This document shows, one piece after another, positions 51,385 through 59,220 of a stretch of DNA of 59,220 nt (position 1 is its first letter; each line of letters opens with the position of its first letter). The position numbers were made by a program, and so were the translations under genes. Below the pieces are notes generated by a model. The model saw nothing but the letters and a program-made list of their open reading frames with translations, did no database searches and was not told the DNA's origin. The DNA comes from Flavimaribacter sp039888615 (GTDB taxonomy: Bacteria; Pseudomonadota; Alphaproteobacteria; Rhizobiales; Rhizobiaceae). The stretch is from NCBI GenBank assembly GCA_039888615.1, contig JBDQQS010000025.1; one strand, given 5' to 3'.

Positions 51385-53325
51385 TCAGCCCTCCGCCCGG
51401 CGCAGGCGCAGGCGCTTGCGCGCGAATTCCGATCCCATCAGCACTGCTCCGCCGAGCACACCGGCTATGTCGCTGTAGACCGCGCCGGGAAACGCCTGCG
51501 CCGGGATCAGCGCCATCAGGCCAAAGAGCACGAACAGACATCGCGTCGCCGGATTCATGCGGCTGGTGAAATAGCCGGCAAGCCCTGCCGAGATCAGCCA
51601 CACGCCAGCAACGGCGGTGACGATCGCCAGCACGATGTCCACCGGCGCGCCGATCAGCAGCAGCGTCGGCGAAAACACGAACAACACCGGGATGACGTAG
51701 GCCGACCAGCCGAACTTCACGGCGGCGAAGCCGGTTTGCATGGACGGCGATTTTGCGATGCTCGCCGCGGCGAAGGCCGCAAGCGCGATAGGCGGGGTGA
51801 TCATGGACATCATGCCGTAATAGAGCACGTACAGATGGGCGGCAATCGGCTCGATCCCCACCTGGACCAGCGCCGGCGCGACAAGCGCCGCCAGCAGCAC
51901 ATAGACGCCGAGCGTCGGCAACCCCATGCCGAGAATGATGCAGACTATGGCCGACAGTCCGAGCAGCACGATGACGTTGCCGCCGCCGATCTGGACAAGC
52001 ACATAGGTGAGGTTGAAGCTGAGGCCGGTGACGTTCAGCACGCCGATGACGAGGCCGGAGGCCGCCGAAATGAGAATGATTTCGACGACCGAATGACCGG
52101 TTCTGGAAAGACTCGCCGCGATATCGAATATTTTCGGCCGGCTGCCGCCGTATCCGAACAGCAGCGAGGTGACGACCAGTGACACGCAGCCCAGAAGCGC
52201 CGCGCGCTCGGGCTGCCAGCGCATCCAGAAAAGCGCATAAATGAGCACTGCGAAAGCGATCGCGAAATGCAGTCCGCCAAGCACTGCAGAGGGGACAGGC
52301 AGTTCGGATTTCGGGACGGGAGATATGTCGAGCCGTGCGGCTTCAAGGTCGGCCTGAATGAAGAGAGCGATATAGTAGAGGATCGCAGGCACCAGGGCGG
52401 CGAGAACGATGGTCGAATATGGAACGGCCAGGAATTCAGCCATCAGGAATGCCGAGGCGCCCATCACTGGCGGCATCAGCTGGCCGCCGGTCGAGGCCAC
52501 GGCTTCAATCGCCGCCGCCTTGTGGGCCGGGTAGCCGTCGCGCTTGATCATCGGGATGGTGACGACGCCCGTGCCAACGACGTTGGCGACCGCCGAGCCG
52601 GAAATGGAGCCGAAAAGCCCGGAGGCAAGCACCGCGATCTTCATCGAGCCGCCGCGGAACCGTCCCATGGCGAGCATCGCGGCGTCAGTGAAGAAGCGCG
52701 ATCCACCGGTGATCGACAGCAGCGCGCCGAATAGAATGAATGTGATGACGATCGTCGCCGCCACCGAAAGCGGCAGGCCGAGAATGCCGTTGGAATCGAA
52801 TGCCATGTAGCCGGACAGCATCTGCCAGTTCTGGGGCCTGCCGGACAGGCGTCCTGGTATGAAATGGCCGAGAAGCGCATAGGCGAGAAAGCAGATGATA
52901 ATAATAACGAGCGCCCAGCCGGTGGCGCGTCTGAGGGCTTCAAGAACCAGCAGAATGGCGATGAGGCCCGGTATCCAGACTTCGGGCGGCCGGGAAAATA
53001 TTTTCAGGACCAGGTCCGGATAGCGGATGGCGATGAAGGTGACGACGGCGAAGCTGAGAACGGCAAGGGCCACGTCGAACCAAGGTACCCGCTCGCGATT
53101 GGCGCCCATGCGCGCCGGTAATGTGAGAAAGGCGATCGGCAGCACGCAGGCGAGGATGATCGCAAAGAACTGCTGGGGATAGAAGCCGAGATTGAAATAG
53201 CGCGGAACCGAGAGAGCCCAGCAAACCGCTGCAAGCGTCAAAAGCAATGCAAACGCGTCGGCGACCGGCCGGGCCAGTGCGAAGGGGAGGCCATGGGCGG
53301 CCTCCCTTTGCGGTGTCTCGCTCAT
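51385..53325 (-). CDS. TRAP transporter fused permease (DctQM type)
   Basis: A 646-residue fused TRAP permease with about 16 or more hydrophobic helices, in which the small Q and large M subunits are one chain. GSRFFTDAAMLAMGRFRGGS, SGLFGSISGSAVANVVGTGV and EAVASTGGQLMPPVMGASAF are the conserved blocks of the TAXI-linked subfamily. GLPTLGVYVLLAALVAPALV and MMSMITPPIALAAFAAASIA follow in the second half. It imports a substrate with Na+ or H+ using the binding protein encoded 13 bp upstream. The fused architecture is typical for TAXI systems. Confidence 0.93.
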   Translation of the reverse strand: MSETPQREAAHGLPFALARPVADAFALLLTLAAVCWALSVPRYFNLGFYPQQFFAIILACVLPIAFLTLPARMGANRERVPWFDVALAVLSFAVVTFIAIRYPDLVLKIFSRPPEVWIPGLIAILLVLEALRRATGWALVIIIICFLAYALLGHFIPGRLSGRPQNWQMLSGYMAFDSNGILGLPLSVAATIVITFILFGALLSITGGSRFFTDAAMLAMGRFRGGSMKIAVLASGLFGSISGSAVANVVGTGVVTIPMIKRDGYPAHKAAAIEAVASTGGQLMPPVMGASAFLMAEFLAVPYSTIVLAALVPAILYYIALFIQADLEAARLDISPVPKSELPVPSAVLGGLHFAIAFAVLIYALFWMRWQPERAALLGCVSLVVTSLLFGYGGSRPKIFDIAASLSRTGHSVVEIILISAASGLVIGVLNVTGLSFNLTYVLVQIGGGNVIVLLGLSAIVCIILGMGLPTLGVYVLLAALVAPALVQVGIEPIAAHLYVLYYGMMSMITPPIALAAFAAASIAKSPSMQTGFAAVKFGWSAYVIPVLFVFSPTLLLIGAPVDIVLAIVTAVAGVWLISAGLAGYFTSRMNPATRCLFVLFGLMALIPAQAFPGAVYSDIAGVLGGAVLMGSEFARKRLRLRRAEG

Positions 53326-53338
53326 CGGGCAATCCGGC

Positions 53339-54289
53339 TCAGTTCAGGCCGTTTTCCTCGAAAAACTTCAAGGCGCCTGGATGAAACTCGGCGACGCCCG
53401 GATCGCCCTTTACTTCGGCAGGATCGAAGAGATTGAAGGGCTTGAACGTATTGGCCATGGATTCCTTGCCTTCATAGATCGCCTTGGTCATGGCGTAGAC
53501 GACATCGTCCGGCGCATTTGCATGGGTGAAGATCACTTGCGGAAAAGCGAAATAGGAAGCGTCTTCCAGCACGCCCGGCGTCGTTCCGGCCTTGATGGTT
53601 GTGAAAAAGGCGGTCGGCCAGTGTTCGCGCGCCTTTGCCAGCGCCTCGTCGGTCGGATTGTCGATCGGCAGGGCTCGCAAGCCGCCAACGGCGGCGTCCG
53701 CCTCGCGGACCTTTCCTGCGCCGTGGGCGAAGATGAAGCCGTCGGATTCATCGGCCATGAAAGCGTCCGCGCCGGCGACCACGCTCGGAACGTTGACTGG
53801 CGTCATGTCGCCGCGCGTGAGGCCGGCCGTGGAATAAATGGCGTCGAGCTGCGGCAGGATGGTGTTCTGGGCGGTGTACCCGTCAACCATCCGCTTTCCC
53901 TTGAGGTCGGCCACCGACATGATATCGCTGTCGGCCCGCACGAAGATGGCTTCACGCAGCGGCATCAGCATCGCGACGACGCGCAGGTTCGGATTGGGAT
54001 TGCCGTCGAACCAGGCCTTCCCCTCAAGCGCGTAATTGACCTCCTGCAGATTTGCGACGCCGAACTCGATGCCGCCGGAGTTGATGAAGGGTATGAACTG
54101 GTTCGGACTTGTCGCCGGCTGAATGGTGGCGTTGAGACCGGAATCGTTGGCGGCGTTGGCGACGGCCGTCCCGATATTGTGGAACAGCGAGCCCGGATTG
54201 GATGTGGCGATGCCGACGTTCTGGGCCTGTGCCTGTCCGGCCAGACTCAGTCCGAATGCCATCAATGCAGTTGCAAACAGGTGACGCAT
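53339..54289 (-). CDS. TAXI-family TRAP transporter solute-binding protein
   Basis: A 316-residue periplasmic protein from ATG 54289, chosen because GGAGG lies just upstream and a clean signal peptide follows (about 1-22, ending AGQAQA). Mature sequence starts QNVGIATSNPGSLFHNIGTA, the usual TAXI opening. VRADSDIMSVADLKGKRMVD and TTIKAGTTPGVLEDASYFAF are further family blocks. It captures the ligand for the fused TRAP permease. It is the first gene of the operon and is divergent from the TPP enzyme gene, so the spacer 54290-54430 must hold both promoters. Confidence 0.92.
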   Translation of the reverse strand: MRHLFATALMAFGLSLAGQAQAQNVGIATSNPGSLFHNIGTAVANAANDSGLNATIQPATSPNQFIPFINSGGIEFGVANLQEVNYALEGKAWFDGNPNPNLRVVAMLMPLREAIFVRADSDIMSVADLKGKRMVDGYTAQNTILPQLDAIYSTAGLTRGDMTPVNVPSVVAGADAFMADESDGFIFAHGAGKVREADAAVGGLRALPIDNPTDEALAKAREHWPTAFFTTIKAGTTPGVLEDASYFAFPQVIFTHANAPDDVVYAMTKAIYEGKESMANTFKPFNLFDPAEVKGDPGVAEFHPGALKFFEENGLN

Positions 54290-54414
54290 GGTTTTCCTCC
54301 CTCGGTGTGACGGCATGGCTTTCAGAGCCAAAACCGATCAAAAATCCCTTATAATGAGATTTTGGACTAGAATGAACGGGAACGGGATGATTTACAAGTC
54401 CCAATTGTCGCAAT

Positions 54415-54420
54415 GGAGGA
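54415..54420 (+). promoter_or_regulatory. ribosome binding site fixing the TPP-enzyme start
   Basis: GGAGGA lies 10 bp before the ATG at 54431. It overlaps the alternative ATG at 54413, which therefore is unlikely to be the start. Confidence 0.6.
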
Positions 54421-54430
54421 TTCGAGCGAA

Positions 54431-56134
54431 ATGGCTGAGGACATGACCGCCATCACGGGCGCAGAGGCGCTGCTGCGCGCGCTCAAGAGACAGGGGATCG
54501 ACTATTTTCTCGCCAATGCGGGAACGGACTTTCCACCGATTATCGAAGCATTGTCGCGGCTTGGGCCGGAGCAGGCGCCGCAGCCGGTGACGGTTCCGCA
54601 CGAGACGGCGGCCGTCGCCATGGCGCACGGCTATTATCTCGTCTCCGGAAAGCCGCTCGCCGTGATGGTGCACGTCAATGTCGGGCTCGCCAACGCGGCG
54701 ATGGGCGTGATCAACGCGGCGAGCGACAATATTCCGCTTCTCGTTCTGTCTGGTCGCACGCCGATATCCGAATATGGCCGGCCTGGCTCCAGGGTCACGC
54801 CGATTCAATACGGGCAGGAGATGTACGACCAGTCGTCGCTCGTTGCCGACTCGGTCAAGTTCCACTACGAAATGCGTTACCCGGAACAGGCCGCGCAACT
54901 TGTCGGCCGCGCGCTTTCGATCGCGATGAGCGAGCCGCGCGGACCGGTTTATCTTAGCCTGCCGCGCGAACCCCTCATGGAAACGCTGCCGCACACCGAT
55001 CCGAGATACGAGGAGGCTGCTCCGCCCGCGGCGGTCGCCTTTCCCGATCCTTCCGCCATCGAGCAAGCGGCGCAGTGGATCGCCGCGGCGGACAACCCGG
55101 TGATCCTGTGTCAGCGCGGCGATGTCGAGGGGCGCCTTGGCGCGGTGTTGCCGGACTTTTGCCGCCGACGCGCGATCACGGTCGTCGAGCCGTTCACCAT
55201 ACGCAACGTCATGGCTTCTTCGGATCCGATGTTCGCCGGGCATGACCCGGCCAGGGCGCTGAAAGACGCCGATCTGGTTCTGGTGCTCGACAGCGGCGTG
55301 CCCTGGATCCGGGCGCTCCAGGACGTCGCGCCCTCGGCGCGGGTCATCCATATTGGAACCGATCCTGATTTTCACCGCATGCCGGTTCGCGGCTACCGGT
55401 CGGACCTGTCGATCACCGCCGATCCGGCGGCGGCGGTCACGCTTCTCGGCGCCGCGCCGTTTGGCAGTACGCAACGGATCGAGGAAAGACGCCGGGCGAT
55501 CGCACACGCCACATCTGAACGCCGCGCCGCAATGCGCGCGCTTGCGGATGCAGGGTCCGGGACGCCGATGACCGATGAGTGGATGAGCCATTGCATCTCG
55601 GATGCGCTCGAAGAGGACGCCGTTGTCTTCTCCGAACTCGGCGTCTTTGCCGGGGTCATGGACCTGAAAGGGCCGAACCGCTTGTTCACCAATCCGCATT
55701 CAGGCGGTCTCGGCTGGGCGATGCCCGCCGCAATCGGGGCCCGGCTGGCATGTCCGGAGCGGTTGTGCGTCGCCGTTATCGGCGACGGATCCTATATCTT
55801 CGCCAATCCGGTCGCCTGCCACCAGGTGTCGGAGGCGCTGGGTCTTCCGTTCCTTACGATCATCAAGAACAACGGCATGTGGAATGCGGTTCGCCGCTCG
55901 GTGAAGAATGGATATCCGCAGGGCGCTGCTGTGCGTGAAAACACCATGCCGCTGACATCGCTGGAGCCCGCTCCCGACTATTGCCAGATCGCCGCTGCGT
56001 CGCGGGCCCATGTCGAACGCGTCGAAAGGGGAGAGGACCTGCCGGCTGCGCTTGCTCGCGCGCTCGCCGTAATCGGCGACGAGCGCCGTCAGGCGCTGAT
56101 AGATGTGTGCGTCGCGGTGTCGGACAAGCGCTAG
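54431..56134 (+). CDS. thiamine-diphosphate-dependent enzyme (acetolactate synthase / benzoylformate decarboxylase-like)
   Basis: A 567-residue TPP enzyme of the POX/decarboxylase group. The catalytic Glu is E58 in VPHETAAVAMAHGYY, and the TPP-Mg motif runs from VIGDGSYIFANPVACHQVSE to LTIIKNN near residues 452-485. Three domains (Pyr, central, PP) are of usual length. It lacks features that would prove acetolactate synthase, and no small regulatory subunit gene is adjacent. Divergence from a TRAP-TAXI and monooxygenase operon suggests non-oxidative decarboxylation of an aryl 2-oxo acid, but other carboligase roles fit too. The 3' end overlaps the convergent sigma factor gene by 4 bp. Confidence 0.85.
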   Translation: MAEDMTAITGAEALLRALKRQGIDYFLANAGTDFPPIIEALSRLGPEQAPQPVTVPHETAAVAMAHGYYLVSGKPLAVMVHVNVGLANAAMGVINAASDNIPLLVLSGRTPISEYGRPGSRVTPIQYGQEMYDQSSLVADSVKFHYEMRYPEQAAQLVGRALSIAMSEPRGPVYLSLPREPLMETLPHTDPRYEEAAPPAAVAFPDPSAIEQAAQWIAAADNPVILCQRGDVEGRLGAVLPDFCRRRAITVVEPFTIRNVMASSDPMFAGHDPARALKDADLVLVLDSGVPWIRALQDVAPSARVIHIGTDPDFHRMPVRGYRSDLSITADPAAAVTLLGAAPFGSTQRIEERRRAIAHATSERRAAMRALADAGSGTPMTDEWMSHCISDALEEDAVVFSELGVFAGVMDLKGPNRLFTNPHSGGLGWAMPAAIGARLACPERLCVAVIGDGSYIFANPVACHQVSEALGLPFLTIIKNNGMWNAVRRSVKNGYPQGAAVRENTMPLTSLEPAPDYCQIAAASRAHVERVERGEDLPAALARALAVIGDERRQALIDVCVAVSDKR

Positions 56135-57366
56135 AGGGACTGCGCCAACGCATCGAGACGCCGTTGCAGGAAGCGCCGTTCCGGCTCCTGGCGGCAGAGC
56201 TCCAGCGCTTTCTGATAGGCCTCGAGAGCGGCCTTGTCTCGGCCGAGGCGACGATTCAGATCGGCGCGCGCGGCATAGGCATGGTGATAATCGGACAATT
56301 GTCCCTCGACGAGCAGAGCGTCGACCAGCGCCAGACCCTCCTCAAGATCGCCGCGCATGCCGATGGCGACGGCTCTGTTGAGCCTCACGACCGGTGAGGG
56401 GGCTACCCGAAGCAGCACGTCGTACAGGGCGATGATCTGTCGCCAGTCTGTCTCCTTCGCCGCCGGCGCCGAGGCGTGTACTGCGGAGATCGCCGCCTGC
56501 AGGGTGTAAGGGCCGATATGGCGCGTCGCGAACGCCTTTTCGACGAAATCACAACCTTCTTTTACCAGATCCTGATTCCAAAGGCTCCTGTCCTGATCGG
56601 CCAGCAGAACGATGTCGCCCTCAGGCGAGAGGCGCGCGGCGCTTCTCGATGCGTGGACCAGCATCAGGCCGAGCAGGCCGTATGTTTCTCCGTCGGGCAG
56701 TAATTCTGTCATCAGTCGACCGAGCCTTATCGCCTCCGCGGCGAGATCGGACCTGATGAGATCGGTTCCGGAGGATGCTGAATAAGCTTCGTTGAATACG
56801 AGGTAGATAACGTGCAGCACCGCATCGAGACGATCCGGCAAGTGTTCGTGCTCCGGCGCCTCGTAGGGAATCTCGTCATCGCGGATGCGCGCCTTTGCCC
56901 GGACGATTCGCTGGGCCACAGCCGGAACGCGCAGCAGGAAGGCCCGGGCGATCTCCTCCGTCGTCAGTCCGCAGACCTCGCGCAGCGTCAGCGCCACACG
57001 GGCCTCGACAGAAAGCACAGGGTGACAGCAGGTAAAGATCAGTCGGAGATGGTCGTCGGCAATCGCCTGATCCGGCAATGCCTCGGGCTCCTCGCTCAAT
57101 TGGCGTATCAGCTCCGGCCGCAAATCGTCGAAACGTCGGCTGCGCCTCAACTTGTCTATCGCCTGAAAACGGCCGGTGGAAATCAGCCAGGACGCAGGGT
57201 TCTTCGGCGCCCCCTCGCGCGGCCACTGCCGGGACGCGGCGACGAAGGCGTCCTGCAACGCTTCCTCGGCAAGATCGAAATCGCCGAGGAGACGGATCAG
57301 CGTCGCCAGCACGCGGCGCGATTGGCTACGCCAGATTTCGTCGATGCCGATGTCGCGCGGGCTCAA
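56131..57366 (-). CDS. ECF sigma factor with C-terminal helical domain (ECF42-like)
   Basis: A 411-residue protein. The sigma2 region (RVLATLIRLLGDFDLAEEAL, then QDAFVAASRQWP) and sigma4 region (LTLREVCGLTTEEIARAFLL) occupy about 1-175. A long TPR-like C-terminal domain follows (NRAVAIGMRGDLEEGLALVD, LNRRLGRDKAALEAYQKALE), which identifies the ECF42/DUF6596 group. In that group no anti-sigma factor is known; the C-terminal domain is needed for activity, and YCII/DGPF proteins are the usual neighbours, as here. The TTG start overlaps the stop of the upstream YCII gene by 4 bp. Confidence 0.9.
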   Translation of the reverse strand: MSPRDIGIDEIWRSQSRRVLATLIRLLGDFDLAEEALQDAFVAASRQWPREGAPKNPASWLISTGRFQAIDKLRRSRRFDDLRPELIRQLSEEPEALPDQAIADDHLRLIFTCCHPVLSVEARVALTLREVCGLTTEEIARAFLLRVPAVAQRIVRAKARIRDDEIPYEAPEHEHLPDRLDAVLHVIYLVFNEAYSASSGTDLIRSDLAAEAIRLGRLMTELLPDGETYGLLGLMLVHASRSAARLSPEGDIVLLADQDRSLWNQDLVKEGCDFVEKAFATRHIGPYTLQAAISAVHASAPAAKETDWRQIIALYDVLLRVAPSPVVRLNRAVAIGMRGDLEEGLALVDALLVEGQLSDYHHAYAARADLNRRLGRDKAALEAYQKALELCRQEPERRFLQRRLDALAQSL

Positions 57367-57719
57367 TTCCAGGGCAACTCCAGGACCGGTCGGACCTCGA
57401 CGGCGCCAATCTTCGCAATCGGGATCTCCGTCGCGATCGCCATGGCTTCTTCCATGTCTTCGGCTTCGATGATGATGAAGCCCGCCAGTTGCTCCTTGGT
57501 CTCGACGAAAGGGCCGTCGGTCATAATGGGTTGCCCCTTGCGAACGCGTACGGTGCGCGCCGTGTCCGGTCCCTGGAGCGCCTTGGACATGATGTATTAC
57601 TTCCGCTTCATGAGATCCTGGTCATATTCCATGCTCTGGCGGTCGATTTCCCTCCAGTCAGCCTCGCCCATGCCGTCGGCGATTTCCTGGTCGAGGATGA
57701 CGACGCACATGAATTTCAT
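57363..57719 (-). pseudogene. YCII/DGPF-domain protein gene interrupted by an in-frame stop
   Basis: From ATG 57719 the frame reads MKFMCVVILDQEIADGMGEA and continues to DQDLMKRK, then TAA at 57597-57599, then YIMSKALQGPDTARTVRVRK and GQPIMTDGPFVETKEQLAGF. Without the stop it is a standard 118-residue YCII-family protein with the DGPF motif near residue 67. The stop replaces codon 41. The downstream part can start at ATG 57590, giving 75 residues without the first strand and helix. The gene overlaps both neighbours by 4 bp, so translation of the sigma factor may depend on restart here. Confidence 0.75.
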
Positions 57720-58075
57720 TGTTCGATCCTTTCGAGTTTGTCGACGGGACGCACCTCCACGGATCCTACCGTCGCAAGGGGTATCTCTGCGGCCAGTCTG
57801 ATGGCTTCGTTGAGGTCGCGCGCCTCAATTATGTAGAAGCCGCTCAAATGTTCCTTGGTTTCAATGAAGGGTCCGTCGGTTACGGCGAGCTTGCCTTCCC
57901 TTACCCGCACGGTTGCGGCTTCGGAAGGCGCCATGAGTGCGTCCGACGTCACGTAGTGGCCACTGGCGCGCAGCCTGTCGTCTTGGTCGATCATCGCATT
58001 GACGAAGCCGTCCTGCTCGGACTGTGGCGTTTCCAGGTGAAGGGCTTCGTCAAGATAGATCAGCAGCATGTATTT
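57716..58075 (-). CDS. YCII/DGPF-domain protein
   Basis: An approximately 119-residue YCII-family protein. KYMLLIYLDEALHLETPQSE is the usual first strand, SGHYVTSDALMAPSEAATVR precedes the motif, and VTDGPFIETKEHLSGFYIIE contains the DGPF signature. ATG at 58069 or TTG at 58075 or 58078 are possible starts; GGGAG at 58087-58091 favours a TTG. Function is unproven in the ECF42 context; the family has an alpha-beta ferredoxin-like fold with a His-Asp pair. The stop overlaps the ATG of the second, interrupted YCII gene. Confidence 0.85.
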   Translation of the reverse strand, partial: KYMLLIYLDEALHLETPQSEQDGFVNAMIDQDDRLRASGHYVTSDALMAPSEAATVRVREGKLAVTDGPFIETKEHLSGFYIIEARDLNEAIRLAAEIPLATVGSVEVRPVDKLERIEQ

Positions 58076-58509
58076 CAACAATCGCACTCCCTTTTTGTCG
58101 ATGACACGAACTGGTCGAACGGACAACGCCGCATTCGACAGGGTCAAACTTTTTTATGCGTGATGTCGAACCTGTCGCCCGTCATTCGACCACTTCCGAA
58201 CAGACACGAAAGAGGTGACCGACAATGATCGACATTCTTCTGGCCTGCCATATCGGGCAGGCGCAAAACGGCAAATACGCCAGGCGCGACCAATCCGGCA
58301 GTTCGCCGAAGCGTTCAGAAGCTTGCCCGTTGCGCCAGACTGCGAGAGGCAACAAGTTGATGAACGCCCGTTACGCAATCGATAACTTATTGGCGACGGC
58401 CGTCGTCTGGAAAGCGTGGCTTCGGTATTCTCACAGCGCGCGGTAGTCGGCGTCACGAAAGGCGTCGGCTTGCTCGCCGGTATTGGTGAGAGTAGGGCCC
58501 CGATCGGCT
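58076..58509. other. stretch without a recognisable gene
   Basis: Upstream of the YCII-sigma operon. A short plus-strand frame at 58225-58446 has GAGGTG before its ATG but no recognisable family or clear coding bias, and I do not call it. The operon promoter should lie between 58079 and about 58200; I cannot place its boxes. Confidence 0.4.
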
Positions 58510-58820
58510 TCACGGGTCCCTCCGTTTCGTCCTCGACAGGACATCGCTCCACTCAGGAAGCCTCCGGAACCGGGCGGCGGCGAATGGGCAGAGGGGCAGG
58601 GTCTTTCGACCGGCGGCGCGGGCGTCCTCGACGCCTCTTTCAATGAGCTTCAAACCAATCTTTTGTCTCCGAATAGCATCCGGCGCTTCCGCGTGGTCGA
58701 TAATGATCATCGTTCGCCAACCTTCGAAAAGGTCATGTAAGCTTCGGTCCCGTCGTCGGCGCGATAGATATAGCGGCCCTTTGTCTCGTTTTCCGAAATC
58801 TGGATATGCGTATGAGACAT
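58510..58820 (-). pseudogene. GNAT-type (YjdJ-like) N-acetyltransferase gene with a frameshift
   Basis: From ATG 58820 the minus strand encodes SHTHIQISENETKGRYIYRA, then DDGTEAYMTFSKVGER and TGA at 58709-58707. In the next frame, starting at an ATG that overlaps this stop (58710), it continues IIIDHAEAPDAIRRQKIGLK and AAGRKTLPLCPFAAARFRRL, PEWSDVL. Joined, they make the roughly 95-residue short GNAT domain of the YjdJ type, with the acetyl-CoA loop RRQKIG where Q/RxxGxG is usual. A one-base shift at about 58711 splits it. Confidence 0.7.
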
Positions 58821-59082
58821 TGGGCTATATCCCGAGTTTTTCCATTGGAGGCGAGCCTGCCGCCATTTCCTTTTTCTTGCAATGGAGGAGATGAAGGGCC
58901 TGGGGCGGGGTTTTCAAACCTTACCAAATTGCAATGAATCACGGGATGAAACCGGCTCTGCGACACCCCATATCGGATCAGACGCCAGATACTGCGGCAA
59001 GTTTCGCCGGTGTGTTTCGGCAGTTTGGAAAGTCGACGCCAGCCCGCTGTCAAGAAAGTTTCATTTTCGGCATTTTTTGGTG

Positions 59083-59112
59083 TTGACTTGTTCGAGATGT
59101 GTTGGGTATATA
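59083..59112 (+). promoter_or_regulatory. strong sigma70-type promoter, possibly of an rRNA operon
   Basis: TTGACT at 59083-59088 and TATATA at 59107-59112 with an 18-bp spacer, preceded by a T-rich stretch. The spacing, the GGGTATATAGCGCC context and the leader-like, gene-free DNA to the window end resemble rhizobial rrn promoters. No 16S sequence is present within the window, so the identity of the transcript is inferred. Confidence 0.55.
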
Positions 59113-59220
59113 GCGCCACCAACGAGGGCGGTGTCGCCGCTGGCGACGGTACGTTTTGCCTTGTTGGTTTCCGGAATGGGCTTTTGGGCTTTGTTTTGGA
59201 CCTGGACGGGACTTTAGGTT

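Noticed and set aside
58225..58446. A 73-codon plus-strand frame with a GAGGTG site
   Set aside because: No recognisable family, Arg-rich composition, and no conservation information; not distinguishable from chance.
59113..59220. 16S rRNA 5' end inside the window
   Set aside because: The conserved start of 16S rRNA is not present before the window ends; only the promoter-like element is supported.

Overview
The window looks like a chromosome segment of a high-GC alphaproteobacterium of the Hyphomicrobiales (Rhizobiales) type. The best evidence is a cyclic beta-1,2-glucan locus (ndvB/chvB, ndvA/chvA and an OpgC-type succinyltransferase gene), a type II lumazine synthase under an FMN riboswitch, and dense catabolic operons fed by Liv-type ABC and TRAP-TAXI transporters. 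No genus can be named from this sequence alone.

Region 1-2.8 kb is accessory DNA, visibly richer in A+T than the rest. It holds the tail of an IS630-type transposase, a PAPS-reductase-like nucleotide alpha-hydrolase, an unknown gene, a possible tRNA-end attachment site near 1843, and two truncated transposases (IS3 tail, IS30 head) on opposite strands. Region 2.8-10.4 kb is a plus-strand run: class V PLP enzyme, M20 amidohydrolase, glyoxalase-like protein, hotdog thioesterase, Lrp/AsnC regulator and DadA-like FAD amine oxidase. Within it lie an MDR dehydrogenase shortened by two in-frame deletions, the tail of an Opp/Dpp ATPase with an in-frame stop, and an in-frame chimera of an acyl-CoA ligase and an SDR. 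Region 10.4-11.2 kb has no intact gene; it holds three short spaced repeats and a frameshifted multicopper oxidase tail.

Region 12.2-25 kb is the most interesting block: a tightly overlapping ten-gene minus-strand operon (livH-livM-livG-livF-hyuA-hyuB-LLM oxidoreductase-threonine-synthase-like enzyme-LLM oxidoreductase-iclR), with the livK-type binding protein gene divergent. It reads as one uptake-and-degradation pathway for an N-heterocyclic or amide compound whose identity is unknown. Region 25-28.3 kb carries a Cache-type class III nucleotide cyclase, a META/HslJ protein and riboswitch-controlled ribH2. Region 28.4-40 kb is the glucan locus, with ndvB alone covering 8.5 kb, followed by a universal stress protein and a TPR protein.

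Region 42.7-45.7 kb encodes arginase and ornithine cyclodeaminase (arginine to ornithine to proline), with a divergent Lrp/AsnC gene that has a palindromic operator candidate at its own start. After a decayed gene and an MFS exporter, 47.9-56.1 kb is a second catabolic block: FAD monooxygenase, ACMSD-type amidohydrolase, IclR regulator, fused TRAP permease and TAXI binding protein, with a divergent TPP-dependent enzyme. The right end has an ECF42-like sigma factor with two YCII/DGPF genes, one interrupted by a stop codon, a frameshifted GNAT gene, and a strong promoter of the kind that precedes rRNA operons; any rRNA genes would lie beyond the window.
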